From: Melaminivora jejuensis
Lineage (GTDB): Bacteria; Pseudomonadota; Gammaproteobacteria; Burkholderiales; Burkholderiaceae_C
DNA: 64,000 bases
NCBI RefSeq assembly: GCF_017811175.1
Contig: NZ_JACWIJ010000002.1
Coordinates: 1,488,001-1,552,000, forward strand
Direction of reading: 5' to 3'
How positions within the stretch are numbered: the first letter of the stretch is position 1; each line of letters opens with the position of its first letter. This document shows, in pieces, positions 17,892-27,934 of this stretch. The position numbers were made by a program, and so were the translations under genes. The notes beneath the pieces were generated by a model that had not been told where the DNA came from, ran no database searches, and saw only the letters and a list, made by a program, of their open reading frames with translations.

Positions 17892-18347
17892 TCACGCTCC
17901 GAGGGGCAGATCAGCCCTCTTCAATGTCCGCAGCACAAAGCTCGAACGGCTGTGGCGGATGCCGCGGATCTTGTAGAGCTTCTCGCGCAGGAGCCGCTCG
18001 TAGTCGCGCGTGTCCTTGACCACCACGCGCAGCAGGTAGTCATAGTCGCCCGAGACCAGGTGCGCCTCGACCACCTCGGGAATGCTGGCCAGCACCTCGC
18101 CGAATTTTTCCAGCGTGTTGTCCGAGTGGCTGTCCAGCGTCACCATGACCAGCACCGTGTCGCCCAGGCCGAGCGCCAGCGGATCAAGCCGCACGGTGTA
18201 GCCCTGGATGACGCCGGCCTCCTCCATCTTCTTGATACGCCCCCAGCAGGGCGAGGGCGACAGGCCCACGGCGGCGCCGATCTCCTGCAGGCTGGCGCGC
18301 GCATCGCGCTGCAGGACGGAGAGGATTTTTCTATCGAGGCGATCCAT
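17892..18347 (-). CDS. Lrp/AsnC family transcriptional regulator
   Basis: This 151-aa regulator has an N-terminal helix-turn-helix (LDRKILSVLQRDARASLQ, VGLSPSPCWGRIKKME) and a C-terminal RAM ligand domain (VVEAHLVSGDYDYLLRVVV). It resembles BkdR/Lrp-type regulators that sense amino acids. It is transcribed away from the glycine riboswitch-gcvTHP locus across an AT-rich gap with inverted repeats, so it may autoregulate and could also influence that operon. It is convergent with the kinase pair. Confidence 0.9.
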   Translation of the reverse strand: MDRLDRKILSVLQRDARASLQEIGAAVGLSPSPCWGRIKKMEEAGVIQGYTVRLDPLALGLGDTVLVMVTLDSHSDNTLEKFGEVLASIPEVVEAHLVSGDYDYLLRVVVKDTRDYERLLREKLYKIRGIRHSRSSFVLRTLKRADLPLGA

Positions 18348-18349
18348 GA

Positions 18350-18420
18350 AGCAAATTATTCATGAATTTCATTATTTGAAGAAAATTTTTCTATGAAGCG
18401 CATGAATTCATGGAAATTCG
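18350..18420. promoter_or_regulatory. AT-rich operator/promoter region of the Lrp-type gene
   Basis: In a window of very high GC this stretch is about 70 percent A+T. It has TTCATGAATTTCAT, AGAAAATTTTTCT and the palindrome CATGAATTCATG (18401-18412). Repeated TTCAT/ATGAA half-sites spaced by roughly one or two helical turns are what Lrp octamers wrap. It should contain the minus-strand promoter of the regulator. Confidence 0.55.
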
Positions 18421-18619
18421 GCAAATCCATCCACGCGCCGGCGCGCATACTTCATCCCCATCAAGGCGCTCTTACCGGGGCGCAAGACATTGACCACAGC
18501 CCCGCCCGGTTACCGCCGGGTGGGGGCTTGGCAAAAAGCCTGTCCGGGGCTGTTGTCCGGCCTTGTCAACTGTGCGTTATCCCCGCCAGCCAAGAAGACT
18601 GGAAATCTGAGCGGCGGCA

Positions 18620-18635
18620 CGCTTAGAATCCGCCG
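18620..18635 (+). promoter_or_regulatory. -10 element of the gcv operon
   Basis: TTAGAATCC contains TAGAAT (18623-18628), five of six matches to the consensus, placed so that transcription would begin right at the first riboswitch aptamer. No good -35 box is seen 16-18 bp upstream, so an activator is plausible. Confidence 0.45.
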
Positions 18636-18846
18636 CGTCAGGAGAGAGTGCTGTATGCGGCACCGCCGAAGGCGCAGGCAGCAGCCGAACGCTCAGGCAA
18701 AAGGACTGACCAGGCGCGCGCAGGGATGCGGGCGTTTCCCTTGCTGGAGAGAGGCCGGACGCGCACGATTGAGCCGGCCCACCGAAGGAGCAAACCCCGG
18801 GGCCAGACCCTCAGCGGGTGAATCTCTCAGGTCAAGAGGACAGCCG
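18636..18846 (+). promoter_or_regulatory. Tandem glycine riboswitch
   Basis: Two glycine aptamers lie in series upstream of gcvT. The first has AGGAGAGAG, ACCGCCGAAGG and CTCAGGCAAAAGGAC (18639-18708). The second has CTGGAGAGAG, CACCGAAGGAGCAA and CTCTCAGGTCAAGAGGACAG (18743-18844). These are the conserved cores of gcvT-element aptamers. Glycine binding turns on the cleavage operon in known cases. Only 63 nt separate the second aptamer from the start codon, and I see no terminator hairpin with a T-run, so control of translation initiation is the more likely mode here. Confidence 0.92.
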
Positions 18847-18909
18847 GGCAAATACCGTGGCGCGCCGCAGGGCGGGCCGCACCACCATTTGCCTCGGAGC
18901 CTGTTCCGC

Positions 18910-20049
18910 ATGACCACCGCCCCCGCCGCCGATTCGCTGCTCAAGACGCCGCTGCACGCCCTGCACCTGGAGCTGGGCGCACGCATGGTGCCCTTTGCCG
19001 GCTATTCCATGCCCGTGCAGTACGCGAGCGGCCTGCTGGCCGAGCACCAGCACACGCGCAAGCAGGCCGGCCTGTTCGACGTGTCGCACATGGGCCAGCT
19101 GCTGCTGGCCGGCCCGGATGCCGCCGCCGCGCTGGAGAGCCTGATGCCCGTCGATGTCATCGACCTGCCGGTGGGCCGCCAGCGCTATGGCCTGTTGCTC
19201 AACGATGCCGGCGGCGTGATCGACGACCTGATGTTCTTCAACCAGGGCGAGGGCATCCTGTTCCTGATCGTCAACGGCGCCTGCAAGGTGGGCGACATCG
19301 CCCATATCCGCGAGCGCATCGGCAGCCGCTGCGAAGTGCGCCCGCTGCCCGACCAGGCCCTGCTGGCGCTGCAGGGCCCGCAGGCCGCTGCCGCCCTGGC
19401 GCGGCTGGTGCCGGATGTGCAGCAACTGGTCTTCATGAGCGGCGCGCTGTTCGACTGGCAGGGCGTGCCGCTGTTCATCACGCGCAGCGGCTATACCGGC
19501 GAGGATGGCTTCGAGATTTCCGTGCCCGCCGCGAACGCCGAGGCACTGGCGCGCGCGCTGCTGGAGCAGCCCGAGGTCAAGCCCATAGGCCTGGGCGCGC
19601 GCAACTCGCTGCGGCTCGAAGCCGGCCTGTGCCTGTACGGCAACGACATCGACACCAGCACCACCCCGCCCGAGGCCGCGCTGGGCTGGGCCATCCAGAA
19701 GGTGCGCCGCACGGGCGGCGCGCGCGCCGGCGGCTTTCCGGGCGCCGACGTGGTGCTGGCACAACTCGACGACCCCAGCCGGCTGCAGCGCAAGCGCGTC
19801 GGCCTGCTGGCCAGCGAGCGCATCCCCGTGCGCGAGGGCAGCGAGCTGCAGGATGCCGACGGCCAGCCGATCGGCCAGGTCACCAGCGGCCTGCTCAGCC
19901 CGGTGCTCGACCAGCCCATTGCCCTGGGCTATGTGCAGCCGGCCCACGCCAAGGTCGGCACCGAGCTGTTTGCCATCGTGCGTGGCAAGCGCGTGCCCAT
20001 GCGGGTAGCGCCCACGCCCTTTGTCGCACCGCGCTACCACCGGGGCTGA
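18910..20049 (+). CDS. gcvT: Glycine cleavage system aminomethyltransferase (T protein)
   Basis: The T protein transfers the methylene group of glycine from the H protein's lipoyl arm to tetrahydrofolate and releases ammonia. The 379-aa sequence carries MVPFAGYSMPVQY, GLFDVSHMGQ, SGYTGEDGFEI and LGARNSLRLEAGLCLYGND, all family signatures. The start MTTAPAAD lies after the riboswitch; the longer open frame upstream runs through the aptamers and is not coding. It is first gene of gcvT-gcvH-gcvP. Confidence 0.95.
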   Translation: MTTAPAADSLLKTPLHALHLELGARMVPFAGYSMPVQYASGLLAEHQHTRKQAGLFDVSHMGQLLLAGPDAAAALESLMPVDVIDLPVGRQRYGLLLNDAGGVIDDLMFFNQGEGILFLIVNGACKVGDIAHIRERIGSRCEVRPLPDQALLALQGPQAAAALARLVPDVQQLVFMSGALFDWQGVPLFITRSGYTGEDGFEISVPAANAEALARALLEQPEVKPIGLGARNSLRLEAGLCLYGNDIDTSTTPPEAALGWAIQKVRRTGGARAGGFPGADVVLAQLDDPSRLQRKRVGLLASERIPVREGSELQDADGQPIGQVTSGLLSPVLDQPIALGYVQPAHAKVGTELFAIVRGKRVPMRVAPTPFVAPRYHRG

Positions 20050-20166
20050 AAAGCTGCGCCCAGCGCCGCTACAGTGCCAGCGGACGCCGCACCGCGTCCG
20101 CCTGCGATCTGTTTTTCCTTTCCCTTCCCTTCTTCTTTTCTTTTCTGACTTTCCGGAGAACCCGCG

Positions 20167-20541
20167 ATGAGCATCCAGTATTCCAAGGATCACGAGTGGA
20201 TCAACACCGCCGAGCCGACCGCTGCCGTGGTCGGCATCACGCTGCACGCGCAGGACGCGCTGGGCGACGTGGTGTTCGTCGATCTGCCCGCCGTGGGCGC
20301 CACTTTCCAGCAGGGCGAAGTGGCCGGCGTGGTCGAGTCGGTCAAGGCGGCGGCGGACGTCTATATGCCAGTCTCGGGCGAGATCGTCGAGGTCAACGAG
20401 GCGCTGCGCGCCGACCCCTCGCTGGCCAACTCCGACCCGCTGGGTGCCGGCTGGTTCTTCAAGGTCAAGCTGAGCAACGAGCAGGAGCTGGCCGGCCTGA
20501 TGGACGAAACCACCTACGCCGAGTTCGCCGCCAACGCCTGA
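20167..20541 (+). CDS. gcvH: Glycine cleavage system H protein
   Basis: This 124-aa lipoyl carrier shuttles the aminomethyl group between P, T and L proteins. The lipoylation site is the Lys in VVESVKAAADVY (about residue 63). KDHEWI and DPLGAGWFFKVKL are family landmarks. The start follows GGAGAAC. The 117-bp gap after gcvT has an unusual pyrimidine-rich run of about 40 bases on the coding strand. Confidence 0.96.
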   Translation: MSIQYSKDHEWINTAEPTAAVVGITLHAQDALGDVVFVDLPAVGATFQQGEVAGVVESVKAAADVYMPVSGEIVEVNEALRADPSLANSDPLGAGWFFKVKLSNEQELAGLMDETTYAEFAANA

Positions 20542-20586
20542 TGCACCGGCCTGGCTGCCCCGTACCCACACCAGGCGGCAGCCATT

Positions 20587-20655
20587 GGTTTTATAGTCAA
20601 AACCCGCTTAAACCCTTGCCAGACAAGCGCTGGCAGCTATTTTTTACATAGCAAA
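20587..20655 (-). repeat. Dispersed repeat copy between gcvH and gcvP
   Basis: The inverted copy reads CAAGCGCTGGCAGCTATTTT on the plus strand, preceded by AAACCCTTGCCAGA and a small GGTTTT/AAAACC hairpin. It fills most of the gap between the two genes of one operon. Confidence 0.75.
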
Positions 20656-20669
20656 ATCGAGATTCCATC

Positions 20670-23567
20670 ATGCAGATGCCCGACGCCCTGCCCCTGGCCG
20701 CGCTGGAAAACGCCGCCGAGTTCCTGCCCCGGCACATCGGCCCGGATGCTGCCGACCAAGCGCACATGCTGTCCGCCATCGGCGTGGCCTCGCGCCGGGC
20801 GCTGGTGGACTCCATCGTGCCGCGCTCGATCGCCCGCGCCAGCAGCATGGCGCTGCCCGCCCCCACCACCGAGGCAGCCGCGCTGGCCGAGCTGAAAAAA
20901 ATCGCCGGCAAGAACCGTCTGCTCAGGAGCTTCATCGGCCAGGGCTACCACGGCACGCACACACCCGGCGTCATCCTGCGCAACGTGCTGGAAAACCCCG
21001 CCTGGTACACCGCCTACACGCCCTACCAAGCCGAGATCAGCCAGGGCCGCATGGAGGCGCTGATCAACTTCCAGACCATGGTCACCGACCTGACGGGCAT
21101 GGACATCGCCAATGCCTCCATGCTCGACGAGGCCACTGCCGCCGCCGAGGCCATGACACTGGCGCGCCGCTCGGTCAAGGCGGCCAGCAACCGCTTCATC
21201 GTGTCCGCAGATGCCCATCCGCAGACCATCGAAGTCATCCGCACGCGCGCGGCGCCCCTGGGCATCGAGGTCGTGCTGGCCAGCGCCGGCCAGGAGTGGG
21301 ACACGGCGGTGCAAGGCGAGTATTTCGCGCTGCTGGTGCAGTACCCGGCGACCTGCGGGCGCATCGACGAGGTGCAGTCCTTGCGCGCCGCTGCCGAAAA
21401 GGCCCATGCACGCGCCGCCGCCGTGATCGCCTGCGCCGACCTGCTGGCGCTGACCCTGATCGTGCCGCCCGGTGAATGGGGCGCGGACATCGTCGTCGGC
21501 AGCACGCAGCGCTTCGGTATGCCGATGGGAGCAGGCGGCCCGCACGCCGGCTACATGGCCTGCCGCGATGCCTACAAGCGCTCGCTACCCGGGCGGCTGG
21601 TGGGGGTCAGCGTGGACGTGCATGGCAAGCCGGCCTACCGCCTGGCGCTGCAGACGCGCGAGCAGCACATCCGCCGCGAAAAGGCCACCTCCAACATCTG
21701 CACGGCGCAGGTGCTGCCCGCCGTCGTCGCCAGCATGTACGCTGTCTATCACGGCCCCGGGGGCCTGGCGCGCATCGCCCGGCGCATCGCCACCTACGCC
21801 GCCATCCTGGCGCAGGGCCTGCAAAGCCTGGGCGCGCCGCTGCGCCCGCAGGCCAGCTTCGACACGCTGCTGCTGGACACCGGAAACGCTACCGAAACAA
21901 TAGCTGCCCGCGCTGTCTCCATGGGCGCGAACCTGAGAATCCATGCCGACAACCGGCTGGGCATCGCGCTGGACGAGACCACCACCCGCGCCGACATCGA
22001 GCTGCTGTGGCAGGTCTTCGCCCAGGACGGCCAGAACGCACCGCAGTTCGCCGACTTCGAGATGGGCGTGGACACGCTGATCGCGCCGGCGCAGCGCCGC
22101 GCAAGCGCCTTCCTGACGCACCCGGTGTTCAACACGCACCACAGCGAGACGGCCATGCTGCGCTACATCCGCAGCCTGTCGGACAAGGATCTGGCGCTCG
22201 ATCGCACCATGATCCCGCTGGGCAGTTGCACCATGAAGCTCAACGCCACCAGCGAGATGATCCCCATCACCTGGCCGGAGTTTGCGCTCGTGCATCCCTT
22301 CGCCCCGGTCGATCAGCTGGCTGGCTACCACGAGCTGGACGCGCAGCTGCGCCAGTGGCTGTGCGAGGCTACGGGCTACGCCGGAGTGAGCCTGCAGCCC
22401 AACGCCGGCAGCCAGGGCGAATACGCCGGCCTGCTGGCCATTCGCGCCTGGCACGAGGCCCAGGGCAACACGCAGCGCAACATCTGCCTGATCCCCAGCA
22501 GCGCGCACGGCACCAACCCGGCCAGCGCGCAGATGGTCGGGATGCAGGTCGTGGTCACCAGGTGCGACGACAACGGCAACGTGGACATGGCCGACCTCAA
22601 GGCCAAGTGCGAGCAGCACAGCGAACGCCTGGCCTGCGTGATGATCACCTACCCCAGCACGCACGGCGTGTTCGAGACCGAGGTCAAGCAGCTGTGCGAG
22701 CTGGTACACCGGCACGGCGGGCGCGTCTATGTCGATGGCGCCAACATGAACGCCCTGGTCGGCGTGGCCGCACCGGGTGAGTTCGGCGGCGACGTGAGCC
22801 ACCTGAACCTGCACAAGACTTTCTGCATCCCGCACGGCGGCGGCGGCCCGGGCGTGGGGCCGGTGTGCGTGGTGCAAGACCTGGTGCCCTACCTGCCCGG
22901 GCACGCCACGGCGGGCATGGCCGGCACGGTCGGAGCCGTCAGCGCCGCGCCGCTGGGCAACGCCGCCGTGCTGCCGATCTCGTGGATGTACATCCGCATG
23001 ATGGGCGCGCCGGGCCTGACGGCGGCCACCGAAGTCGCCATCCTGAGCGCCAATTACATCAGCGCGCGCCTGAAGGATCACTACCCCACGCTGTACGCCA
23101 GCGCCAACGGCCACGTCGCGCACGAGTGCATCCTCGACCTGCGCCAATTCAAGGAGTCCAGCGGCGTCATGGCCGAGGACGTGGCCAAGCGGTTGATCGA
23201 CTATGGCTTTCACGCGCCCACGCTGAGCTTTCCGGTGGCCAACACGCTGATGGTCGAGCCGACCGAGAGCGAGGACTTGGCCGAGCTGGATCGCTTCATC
23301 GACGCCATGATCGCCATCCGGGGCGAGATCCGGCAGATCGAGCAAGGCGTCTGGCCACAGGGCGACAACCCGCTCAAGAACGCCCCGCACACTGCCGAGA
23401 GCCTGCTGGGCGCCGAGTGGACGCGCCCCTACCCGCGCGAAATCGCCGCCTATCCCGTACCCAGTCTGCGCCGCAGCAAATACTGGAGCCCGGTGGGCCG
23501 CGTGGACAACGTGCATGGCGACCGCAACCTGTTTTGCTCGTGCGTGCCGCTGAGCGAACCCGAATGA
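20670..23567 (+). CDS. gcvP: Glycine dehydrogenase (decarboxylating), P protein
   Basis: This 965-aa PLP enzyme decarboxylates glycine and loads the H protein. Both homologous halves are present. The N-terminal half starts with FLPRHIGPD, and [15 protein letters not shown] follows. The PLP lysine is in [17 protein letters not shown], with GTNPASAQM before it. A degenerate repeat copy (about 21888-21917) encodes [11 protein letters not shown] in frame within the N-terminal half. The start MQMPDALP lies 14 bp after the intergenic repeat, with no strong ribosome site. Confidence 0.95.
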   Translation: MQMPDALPLAALENAAEFLPRHIGPDAADQAHMLSAIGVASRRALVDSIVPRSIARASSMALPAPTTEAAALAELKKIAGKNRLLRSFIGQGYHGTHTPGVILRNVLENPAWYTAYTPYQAEISQGRMEALINFQTMVTDLTGMDIANASMLDEATAAAEAMTLARRSVKAASNRFIVSADAHPQTIEVIRTRAAPLGIEVVLASAGQEWDTAVQGEYFALLVQYPATCGRIDEVQSLRAAAEKAHARAAAVIACADLLALTLIVPPGEWGADIVVGSTQRFGMPMGAGGPHAGYMACRDAYKRSLPGRLVGVSVDVHGKPAYRLALQTREQHIRREKATSNICTAQVLPAVVASMYAVYHGPGGLARIARRIATYAAILAQGLQSLGAPLRPQASFDTLLLDTGNATETIAARAVSMGANLRIHADNRLGIALDETTTRADIELLWQVFAQDGQNAPQFADFEMGVDTLIAPAQRRASAFLTHPVFNTHHSETAMLRYIRSLSDKDLALDRTMIPLGSCTMKLNATSEMIPITWPEFALVHPFAPVDQLAGYHELDAQLRQWLCEATGYAGVSLQPNAGSQGEYAGLLAIRAWHEAQGNTQRNICLIPSSAHGTNPASAQMVGMQVVVTRCDDNGNVDMADLKAKCEQHSERLACVMITYPSTHGVFETEVKQLCELVHRHGGRVYVDGANMNALVGVAAPGEFGGDVSHLNLHKTFCIPHGGGGPGVGPVCVVQDLVPYLPGHATAGMAGTVGAVSAAPLGNAAVLPISWMYIRMMGAPGLTAATEVAILSANYISARLKDHYPTLYASANGHVAHECILDLRQFKESSGVMAEDVAKRLIDYGFHAPTLSFPVANTLMVEPTESEDLAELDRFIDAMIAIRGEIRQIEQGVWPQGDNPLKNAPHTAESLLGAEWTRPYPREIAAYPVPSLRRSKYWSPVGRVDNVHGDRNLFCSCVPLSEPE
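21888..21917 (+). repeat. Partial dispersed repeat inside gcvP
   Basis: GCTACCGAAACAATAGCTG followed by CCCGCGCT matches the first 30 bases of copy 1 in block order. It lies in frame and codes for a short surface-like insert. Confidence 0.45.
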
Positions 23568-23652
23568 CGGCAATGGCGCAGCGCGCTGCATGACATCCTG
23601 CGGGGCCATACCATCGTGGCCCCGTTTCTTTTCTGGCAATCTGCCGCATTCC

Positions 23653-24093
23653 ATGCCCCACCCCATGCTCCAACCCATGCGCCTGATCCACTTCGCCCTT
23701 GCCGGCACCCTGCTGGCCAGCTCCACCGCCTTTGCCGAGAGCGCCCCCATTGCCGCAGCCCCCGTGACCATGCCCAGCGGCCTGGTCTATGAATCGCTCA
23801 AGGAGGGCAGCGGCACCTCGCCCAAGGCCACCGACACCGTGCGGGTGCATTACCGGGGCACGCTGGCCGACGGCAAGGAGTTCGACAGCTCCTACAAGCG
23901 CGACCAGCCCATCGACTTTGCGCTCAACCGCGTCATCCCCTGCTGGACGGAAGGCCTGCAGCACATGAAGCCCGGCGGCAGGGCCCGCCTGACCTGCCCG
24001 CCGGCCATCGCCTACGGCACGAGCGGCGCCGGCGGCGTCATCCCACCCAACGCCACGCTGACCTTCGAGGTCGAGCTGCTGTCGGTGCGCTGA
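23653..24093 (+). CDS. Periplasmic FKBP-type peptidyl-prolyl isomerase
   Basis: A single FKBP domain follows a signal peptide (LIHFALAGTLLASSTAFA). The domain is marked by VRVHYRGTLADGKEFDSSY, VIPCWTEGLQHMKPGG and IPPNATLTFEVELL. It catalyses cis-trans isomerisation of prolyl bonds in exported proteins. Three in-frame ATGs (23653, 23665, 23677) precede the hydrophobic core; I list the first, while the last gives the most typical signal peptide. The downstream hybrid kinase starts 25 bp after the stop. Confidence 0.88.
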   Translation: MPHPMLQPMRLIHFALAGTLLASSTAFAESAPIAAAPVTMPSGLVYESLKEGSGTSPKATDTVRVHYRGTLADGKEFDSSYKRDQPIDFALNRVIPCWTEGLQHMKPGGRARLTCPPAIAYGTSGAGGVIPPNATLTFEVELLSVR

Positions 24094-24118
24094 ACCGCCC
24101 GCCGCGCCTGCGCCTGCC

Positions 24119-26299
24119 ATGCACCAGCGCCCCGACCTGACGCCCCTGTTCCAGTCGCAGGCCGCGCAGGGTGAAGCCCAGGGGCCGCCCAGGCCGGTGG
24201 AGCGCCGCAGCACCGGGCGCGTACACGGCGACGTGGCCATGCTGATCCAGGAGCTGCGCGCCTCCAAGGCCGAGCTGGAGGCGCACAACCGCATCCTGCG
24301 CTACAGCCAGGCCGTGGCCGAGAGCGCCGGCGAGCGCTTCGAGGCGCTGTTTGCCAACGTGCCGCTGGCGCTGATGGTGCTCGACGAACACGATGTGGTC
24401 ATCCAGGCCAACTCCATGGCGCACCGCTCCTTCCAGCCGCGCGAGGAGGATCGCCCCCTCACGGCCCTGCTGCCCTTTGTGCATCCGGCGCACACCGAGC
24501 GCGTGCGCGCCGCCTTCGCGCAGGCACTGCAGCAGGGCCGCGCCGAGGCCACCGAAGTCGTGCTGCGCATCGACCAGCAGCGCCAGATCACGGGCGATCT
24601 GCACATCGCCAGCATCGAGGCACCCAGCAGCGAGGACGAAGCGCCGCAGGCGCAGTTCCTGTGCGCCGTCATTGACCAGGGGCCGCTGCTGGCCGAGCGC
24701 CGCGCGCTGCAAAAAAGCGCCACCGAACTGCAAGAGCGCAACGCCCAGCTGCACGCCAGCGAGAGCCGGCTGGAGGCCGTGATCAACTCGGCGCTGGACG
24801 CCATCATCTGCGTCGATCAGCACCAGCGCATCACGGTCTTCAATCCCACGGCGGCCATGCTGTTCCAGTGCGCGGCCAGCGACGCCCTGGGCAGCCCCAT
24901 CACCCGCTTCATCCCCAAGGCCGGGCAGATGCTGGCCTTCGCCCAGCTCACCACCCAGGCCGTGCTGGGCGAGATGACGGCGCTCACCGCCTCCGGGCGC
25001 GAGCTGGCGGTGGAGATCAGCGTGTCCTTCGAGCGCCACGCCGAGGGCGAGACCACCACCGTGTTCGCGCGCGACCTGACGGCCAGAAAGCGCGAGGAAG
25101 CGCGGCGCAGCGAGCTGGAGTCGCAGCTGCGCGAATCGCACAAGATGCAGGCCATGGGCACCATGGCCGGCGGCATCGCGCACGACTTCAACAACATCCT
25201 GCACGCCATCCTGGGCAACGTGGCGCTGGCGCGCGAGGGCTGCCAGCCCGGCAGCGCCACCTACGAGAGCCTGCTGGAGATCGACAAGGCAGGCCGGCGC
25301 GCACGCGACCTGGTGCGCCAGATCCTCACCTTCAGCCGCAACGAGCCGCCCGCGCGCAGCGCCGTCGCCCTGGGCACGGTGGCGCACGAGGCCCAGCGCC
25401 TGCTGCGCGTGACCCTGCCGCCGCAGATCGAGCTGTCGCTGCACGAAGCGCCGGATCTGCCGATCGTGCTGGCCGACGCCACCCAGGTCGAGCAGACCCT
25501 GCTCAACCTGTGTACCAACGCCGTCCACGCCATCGGCAGCCGCCACGGCCACATCCAGGTCGAAGTGGCCACGGCCCAGCCGCCCCAGCGCCTGCGCGAG
25601 CGCCTGGGCCTGAGCGCCGAGCGCTACGTGACCCTCACTGTGCGCGATGACGGCCCGGGCATGGACGCGGCCATGCTGTCGCGCGTGTTCGAGCCGTTCT
25701 TCACTACCAAGCCGGTCGGCCAGGGCACCGGCCTGGGCCTGGCCGTGGTGCATGGCGTGATGCGCACCCACCAGGGCGCGGTGGACGTGCAGAGCACGCC
25801 CGGGCAGGGCAGTTGCTTCACGCTGTACTTTCCGGCCATCTCCCCAGGCTCCCAGGCCGAGGCCCTGGCCGCTGCCCCGCCCGCCCTGCCGGCTGCGCCC
25901 GCCCCGGCGCCGCTGCCGGCGCCCGACAGTAAGCGCCACGTCATGTACGTCGATGACGACGAAGCACTGGTGTTTTTGCTACAGCGCCTGCTGCGCCGCC
26001 GGGGTTACGTGGTCAGCGGCTTCACCGACCCGCGCCAAGCGCTGCAGGCGCTGCGCGAGGCGCCCGCCCGCTACGACCTGCTGGTGACCGACTACAACAT
26101 GCCGGGCTTCTCCGGGCTGGAGCTGGTGCGCGCGGCGCACGCCATCCGCGCCGACCTGCCCATCGCCCTGGCCTCGGGCTACGTCAGCACCGACATCGAG
26201 CAGCAAGCCCTGGCCGAGGGCGCGCGCGCGCTGATCCACAAGCCCAACGACGTGCAGGAGCTGTGCGCCACGGTGGATCGGCTGATCCATGGCGGGTAA
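24119..26299 (+). CDS. Hybrid sensor histidine kinase with PAS domains and receiver
   Basis: This 726-aa soluble kinase has no membrane segment. It has a coiled-coil start, two PAS-like domains (about 70-190 and 215-325), a HisKA domain with GGIAHDFNNIL, an ATPase domain with NLCTNAVHAIG, VRDDGPGMD and GQGTGLGLAVVHG, an Ala/Pro linker and a C-terminal receiver (MYVDDDEA, phosphoacceptor in LLVTDYNMPGFSG, Lys in IHKPNDV). No output domain is visible, so it probably signals through a separate partner. Its 3' end overlaps the next gene by 11 bp. Confidence 0.9.
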   Translation: MHQRPDLTPLFQSQAAQGEAQGPPRPVERRSTGRVHGDVAMLIQELRASKAELEAHNRILRYSQAVAESAGERFEALFANVPLALMVLDEHDVVIQANSMAHRSFQPREEDRPLTALLPFVHPAHTERVRAAFAQALQQGRAEATEVVLRIDQQRQITGDLHIASIEAPSSEDEAPQAQFLCAVIDQGPLLAERRALQKSATELQERNAQLHASESRLEAVINSALDAIICVDQHQRITVFNPTAAMLFQCAASDALGSPITRFIPKAGQMLAFAQLTTQAVLGEMTALTASGRELAVEISVSFERHAEGETTTVFARDLTARKREEARRSELESQLRESHKMQAMGTMAGGIAHDFNNILHAILGNVALAREGCQPGSATYESLLEIDKAGRRARDLVRQILTFSRNEPPARSAVALGTVAHEAQRLLRVTLPPQIELSLHEAPDLPIVLADATQVEQTLLNLCTNAVHAIGSRHGHIQVEVATAQPPQRLRERLGLSAERYVTLTVRDDGPGMDAAMLSRVFEPFFTTKPVGQGTGLGLAVVHGVMRTHQGAVDVQSTPGQGSCFTLYFPAISPGSQAEALAAAPPALPAAPAPAPLPAPDSKRHVMYVDDDEALVFLLQRLLRRRGYVVSGFTDPRQALQALREAPARYDLLVTDYNMPGFSGLELVRAAHAIRADLPIALASGYVSTDIEQQALAEGARALIHKPNDVQELCATVDRLIHGG

Positions 26300-27077
26300 G
26301 CGAATGCTGCCGGCGCTGGCTGCGGATGGGGCCGCCCCTGCAGACCTGGTCTGCCTGTACGCCGACGACCATGTGCTGGCGCTGGACAAGCCCGCCGGGC
26401 TGCTGTGCGTGCCCGGGCGCGGCGCCGACAAGCAGGACTGCCTGAGCGCACGCGCCCAGCAGCGCTGGCCCGATGCGCTCATCGTGCATCGCCTGGATCA
26501 GGCCACCTCCGGCCTGGTGCTGATGGCGCGCAGCCCCGCCGTGCAGCGCACCCTGGGCCAGGCCTTTGCCGCGCAGCAGATCGCCAAGCGCTACCTCGCC
26601 GTGGTGCAGGGCTGCCCAGCCCCGCCAGAAGATTACGCCGGCGAGGGCGGCTGGGCCGAGATCGACGCACCCCTGATGCCCGACTGGCCGCAGCGGCCCC
26701 GGCAAAAGGTCGATCACGCCCAGGGCAAGGCCAGCCGCACGCGCTGGCGCATGCTGGCCAGCGATGGCAGCGCCGCGCTGCTGGAGCTGCAGCCGCTGAC
26801 CGGACGCACGCACCAGCTGCGCGTCCACTTGGCGCACATCGGCCACCCCATCCTGGGCGATGCACTGTATGCCGGCGCTGCCGCGCAGGCACGCGCACCG
26901 CGCCTGCTGCTGCACGCCAGCGCGCTGGAGCTGGCGCATCCGGTGCATGGCGGCGTGCTGCGGCTGGCCTCGCCCTGCCCCTTCCTGTCGTCGCCGCTAC
27001 CTTCGCTGTCGCCCCCCTCGCCGCCACCTTGGCAGCCCGCCAGGGCACCAGCCGCCGCGGCTACCATTGCGCCATGA
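26289..27077 (+). CDS. RluA-family RNA pseudouridine synthase
   Basis: The catalytic motif HRLDQATSGLVLMAR, with the nucleophile Asp, is present, preceded by LALDKPAGLLCVPGRG and followed by ITGRTHQLRVHL-like TGRTHQLRVHLAHIGHPI. It converts uridine to pseudouridine in rRNA or tRNA; the target cannot be read from the sequence. There is no S4 domain. About 30 Pro/Ala/Ser-rich residues extend past the usual end (ASPCPF). The stop overlaps an ATG of the next gene as ATGA. Confidence 0.88.
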   Translation: MAGKRMLPALAADGAAPADLVCLYADDHVLALDKPAGLLCVPGRGADKQDCLSARAQQRWPDALIVHRLDQATSGLVLMARSPAVQRTLGQAFAAQQIAKRYLAVVQGCPAPPEDYAGEGGWAEIDAPLMPDWPQRPRQKVDHAQGKASRTRWRMLASDGSAALLELQPLTGRTHQLRVHLAHIGHPILGDALYAGAAAQARAPRLLLHASALELAHPVHGGVLRLASPCPFLSSPLPSLSPPSPPPWQPARAPAAAATIAP

Positions 27078-27840
27078 CTGCTCCCCAGACCTCCCCCCTC
27101 ATCTGACCATCCTCACCGGCGGCTCGCGCGGCATGGGCCTGGCCCTGGCGCGCCAGTTACTGGACGCTGGCCACCACGTCATCAGCATCGCCCGCCAGAC
27201 CAACGCCGGGCTGCAGGCCAGCGCCGGCAGCGCCCTGGAGCAGTGGACGCTGGACCTGAGCGATGGCGCTGCGGCGGCGCAGCAGCTGCGCCAATGGCTG
27301 CAGGCGCAGCGTGCCGCACCCTGGGCCAGCGCCACGCTGATCAACAACGCCGGCGTCATCCCGGCCATCGCCCCGCTGTCGGCCAGCGACCCGCTGGAGC
27401 TGGCGCGCGCCCTGCGCGTCGGCCTAGAGGCGCCCATGCTGCTGAGCGCCGCCTTCCTGGGCGCCACCGAAGGCTGGGGCGTACCGCGCAAGGTGCTCAA
27501 CATCTCCTCGGGCCTGGGCCGGCGTGCCATGGCCTCGCAGTCCGCCTACTGCGCAGCCAAGGCCGGCATGGATCACTTCACCCGCTGCCTGGCGCTGGAC
27601 GAGGCCGGCAAGCCGCACGGCGCGCGCGTGTGCTCGCTGGCGCCAGGCGTCATCGACACCGACATGCAGGTGCAGCTGCGCAGCGCCGAGCCGGCGCACT
27701 TTCCCGATGCCGGCAACTTCGCCCAGCTCAAGGCCGGCGGCCTGCTGACCTCGCCCGACGAGGCGGCGCGGCGCGTGCTGGCCTGGCTGGCGCGCCCCGA
27801 CTTTGGCCAGCAGCCTGTCGCCGACGTGCGCGACGCCTGA
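27074..27840 (+). CDS. Short-chain dehydrogenase/reductase, frame broken near the start
   Basis: The main frame encodes a complete SDR: the cofactor motif LTGGSRGMGLALARQLL, NNAGVIPA, catalytic Ser in ISSGLGRRA and YCAAKAG. The ATG at 27074, coupled to the rluA-type stop as ATGA, reads MTAPQTSPLI and then stops. Adding one C to the C6 run at 27093-27098 gives MTAPQTSPPHLTILTGGS, joining the start to the SDR frame. No other acceptable start precedes the cofactor motif. This is one of several such one-base losses in the window, so I read it as an assembly error. The substrate is unknown. Confidence 0.78.
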
Positions 27841-27849
27841 GCAACAATC

Positions 27850-27903
27850 AGCAAAAATCATAGCTGCCAGCGCTTGCCACACAAGGCTTTGCGCCATTTT
27901 TCA
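27850..27903 (+). repeat. Dispersed repeat copy upstream of bktB
   Basis: The copy reads AAAAATCATAGCTGCCAGCGCTTGCC, in two parts AAAAATCATAGCTG and CCAGCGCTTGCC, ending CGCCATTTTTCAT. It fills the gap between the SDR and the thiolase, just before the ribosome-binding site. Confidence 0.75.
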
Positions 27904-27934
27904 TCACTCTTTTCATCACAACAGGAGAGAAACC

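Noticed and set aside
18490..18909. Upstream extension of the gcvT frame
   Set aside because: This stretch is the glycine riboswitch; homologs start at MTTAPAAD.
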